A stretch of DNA of 64,000 bases from Kolteria novifilia (lineage in GTDB: Bacteria > Planctomycetota > Planctomycetia > Kolteriales > Kolteriaceae). The DNA is taken from positions 4,898,001 through 4,962,000 of the forward strand of contig CP036279.1 in the NCBI GenBank assembly GCA_007748055.1, written 5' to 3'. Position 1 is the first letter of the stretch. The number at the start of each line of letters is the position of its first letter. The notes under the pieces were generated by a model. The model searched no databases. It was not told where the DNA came from and saw only the letters and a list, made by a program, of their open reading frames with translations. This document shows, piece after piece, positions 62,916 to 64,000 of this stretch. Made by a program: the position numbers and the translations under genes.

Positions 62916-64000
62916 ATGAACCTGAGAACGCTTGTCTGGCGTGAGCTCTTTGAGCGAAAGAGCCAGATGGTGACGGTCTTTGTCGGCATCCTCCTCGGCA
63001 TCACCACCGTGGTGGCGATCAAGACGATCACCCACTATTCCGAGAAAGCGGTCGCCCGCGAACTCGACACCCTCGGCGCCAACGTCCTGGTGTTGCCCAA
63101 GTCAGTGAGCCTACAGGACTACTACGCCGCTGACATGCATGAGCAGTACATCCCCGAGGAGTACGTCCTTCGACTGACGATGTCCAACCTCCATGGCGTC
63201 GACAACCTGTCACCGAAGCTTTGCGTTCCGGTCGAACTCGACGGCCGCCGCTACACCCTCACCGGTATCCTGCCCAAGAGCGAATTCTCGGCCAAAGCCG
63301 CCTGGGCCGGCGCGGGGATCTTCACCCGTCCCATCGGCTGCGGCGCCATCGACGTCGGAGACTCCCCGGAGCACGACGACAAACGATCCCTGGTCCGTAA
63401 CCGCGTCATCGAAACCCTCGAGCGCCACGAAACCCTGATCGGAGCCGACGCCGCCCAGGCCCTCGGGCTCGCCGACGGCGACTCGGTCGAATTGCTCGGC
63501 CAGCCCTTTTCCGTCGTCGCCGTCCTGCCAACCACCGGCACCGTCGACGACTCGCGGATCTTCGCCCACCTGCATACCGTGCAGGAACTCTCCGAGCACG
63601 GCCAAGTCGTCAATTGCATCGAGATCGTCGGCTGTTGCAAGGAGATCTCGGCGGGACTCGTCGACAAGATCGACGATTTGCTCCCCGAAGCCAAGGTCGT
63701 CACCGTCGCCCAGGTCGTCGCCACCCAGGCCAAGATCAACCAACTGATGGAACGGCTCTCGTTGATCTTCCTGGCGATCATCGTCGTTGTCGGGGGGGCG
63801 GGCATCGCGAACTACATGTACGCCAACGTCTCCCAGCGGCGCCGCGAAATCGGCACGCTGATGGCGCTCGGGGCCGAGTCCTCCTTCATCCTGCCCCTCT
63901 TTCTGTCAAAAGCTTGCCTACTCGGCGCGTTCGGCGGCGTCGCCGGCTTCGGTATCGGAACCATCCTCGCCGTCACCGTCGGACCAAAACTGGCGGGCGT
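62916..64000 (+). CDS. FtsX/MacB-like ABC transporter permease (partial)
   Basis: Frame open from ATG 62916 to the window edge, at least 361 residues; the end is outside. It begins MNLRTLVWRELFERKSQMVT with a first helix (about 18-36), an extracytoplasmic domain of the MacB periplasmic-core type (ARELDTLGANVLVLPKSVSL, then ALGLADGDSVELLG), and FtsX-like helices from about residue 287 (LSLIFLAIIVVVGGAG, then SQRRREIGTLMALGAES). CCGGAG precedes the start. This is the permease of a MacB/LolE-type efflux or lipoprotein-release complex; the ATPase gene is expected just downstream. It is probably transcribed with the thioredoxin-like gene. Confidence 0.82.
   Translation, partial: MNLRTLVWRELFERKSQMVTVFVGILLGITTVVAIKTITHYSEKAVARELDTLGANVLVLPKSVSLQDYYAADMHEQYIPEEYVLRLTMSNLHGVDNLSPKLCVPVELDGRRYTLTGILPKSEFSAKAAWAGAGIFTRPIGCGAIDVGDSPEHDDKRSLVRNRVIETLERHETLIGADAAQALGLADGDSVELLGQPFSVVAVLPTTGTVDDSRIFAHLHTVQELSEHGQVVNCIEIVGCCKEISAGLVDKIDDLLPEAKVVTVAQVVATQAKINQLMERLSLIFLAIIVVVGGAGIANYMYANVSQRRREIGTLMALGAESSFILPLFLSKACLLGAFGGVAGFGIGTILAVTVGPKLAG

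Overview
This window is most likely from a planctomycete (Planctomycetota). The DNA is GC-rich. It carries three DUF1559 prepilin-like proteins with the H-x9-DG-type tail, each paired with a small transthyretin-like lipoprotein. It also has an exported sulfatase, an exported WD40-PDZ-caspase protein, a DUF3467 protein, and dispersed intergenic hairpin repeats of a kind I associate with these genomes. This rests on family knowledge; I could not run a database search.

Layout. 1-12.2 kb is ordinary chromosome: a partial YhaM-like nuclease, a UDP-glucuronate decarboxylase-type SDR, a Xer-type recombinase, an MFS exporter, a FliN/SpoA-domain protein, trpG/pabA, moeA, and the translation operon rpmE-prfA-prmC. 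Next comes a membrane protein that ends in a DNA-ligase-type OB fold.

12.2-33.7 kb is a genomic island beginning at tRNA-Pro(GGG). It starts with an integrase cut short by an IS3-family element and is filled with nested insertion sequences: IS3, IS21, IS66 (four copies), one ISBst12-type IS66, ISL3 (two copies plus an end fragment), IS630 and ISAs1. Target duplications let the insertion history be read. ISL3-A split a 449-codon A+T-richer gene (duplication GGCAATCC). IS66 then split that ISL3 (ACCTCAAA), and a further IS66 lies inside an IS66. An ISAs1 transposase split by IS66 (GCCCGACC) now has its halves 13.5 kb apart and on opposite strands. The simplest explanation is an inversion of 17060-27643 by recombination between two inverted IS66 copies. 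Apart from transposases the island holds one apparently intact unknown gene (31716-32165) and pieces of two others.

33.7-64 kb is chromosome again: an SDR, DUF3467, a YejABE-like oligopeptide ABC transporter with two separate ATPases, a class I/II aminotransferase, three DUF1559/lipoprotein pairs, RNase HI overlapping a TPR-like membrane protein, thioredoxin reductase, a sulfatase, an alpha/beta hydrolase, the caspase-fold protein, and a thioredoxin-like exported protein with a Cys-rich tail next to an FtsX/MacB-like permease that runs off the end. Several intergenic regions (40.0-40.2, 52.7-53.5 and 55.5 kb) are occupied by families of short repeats.
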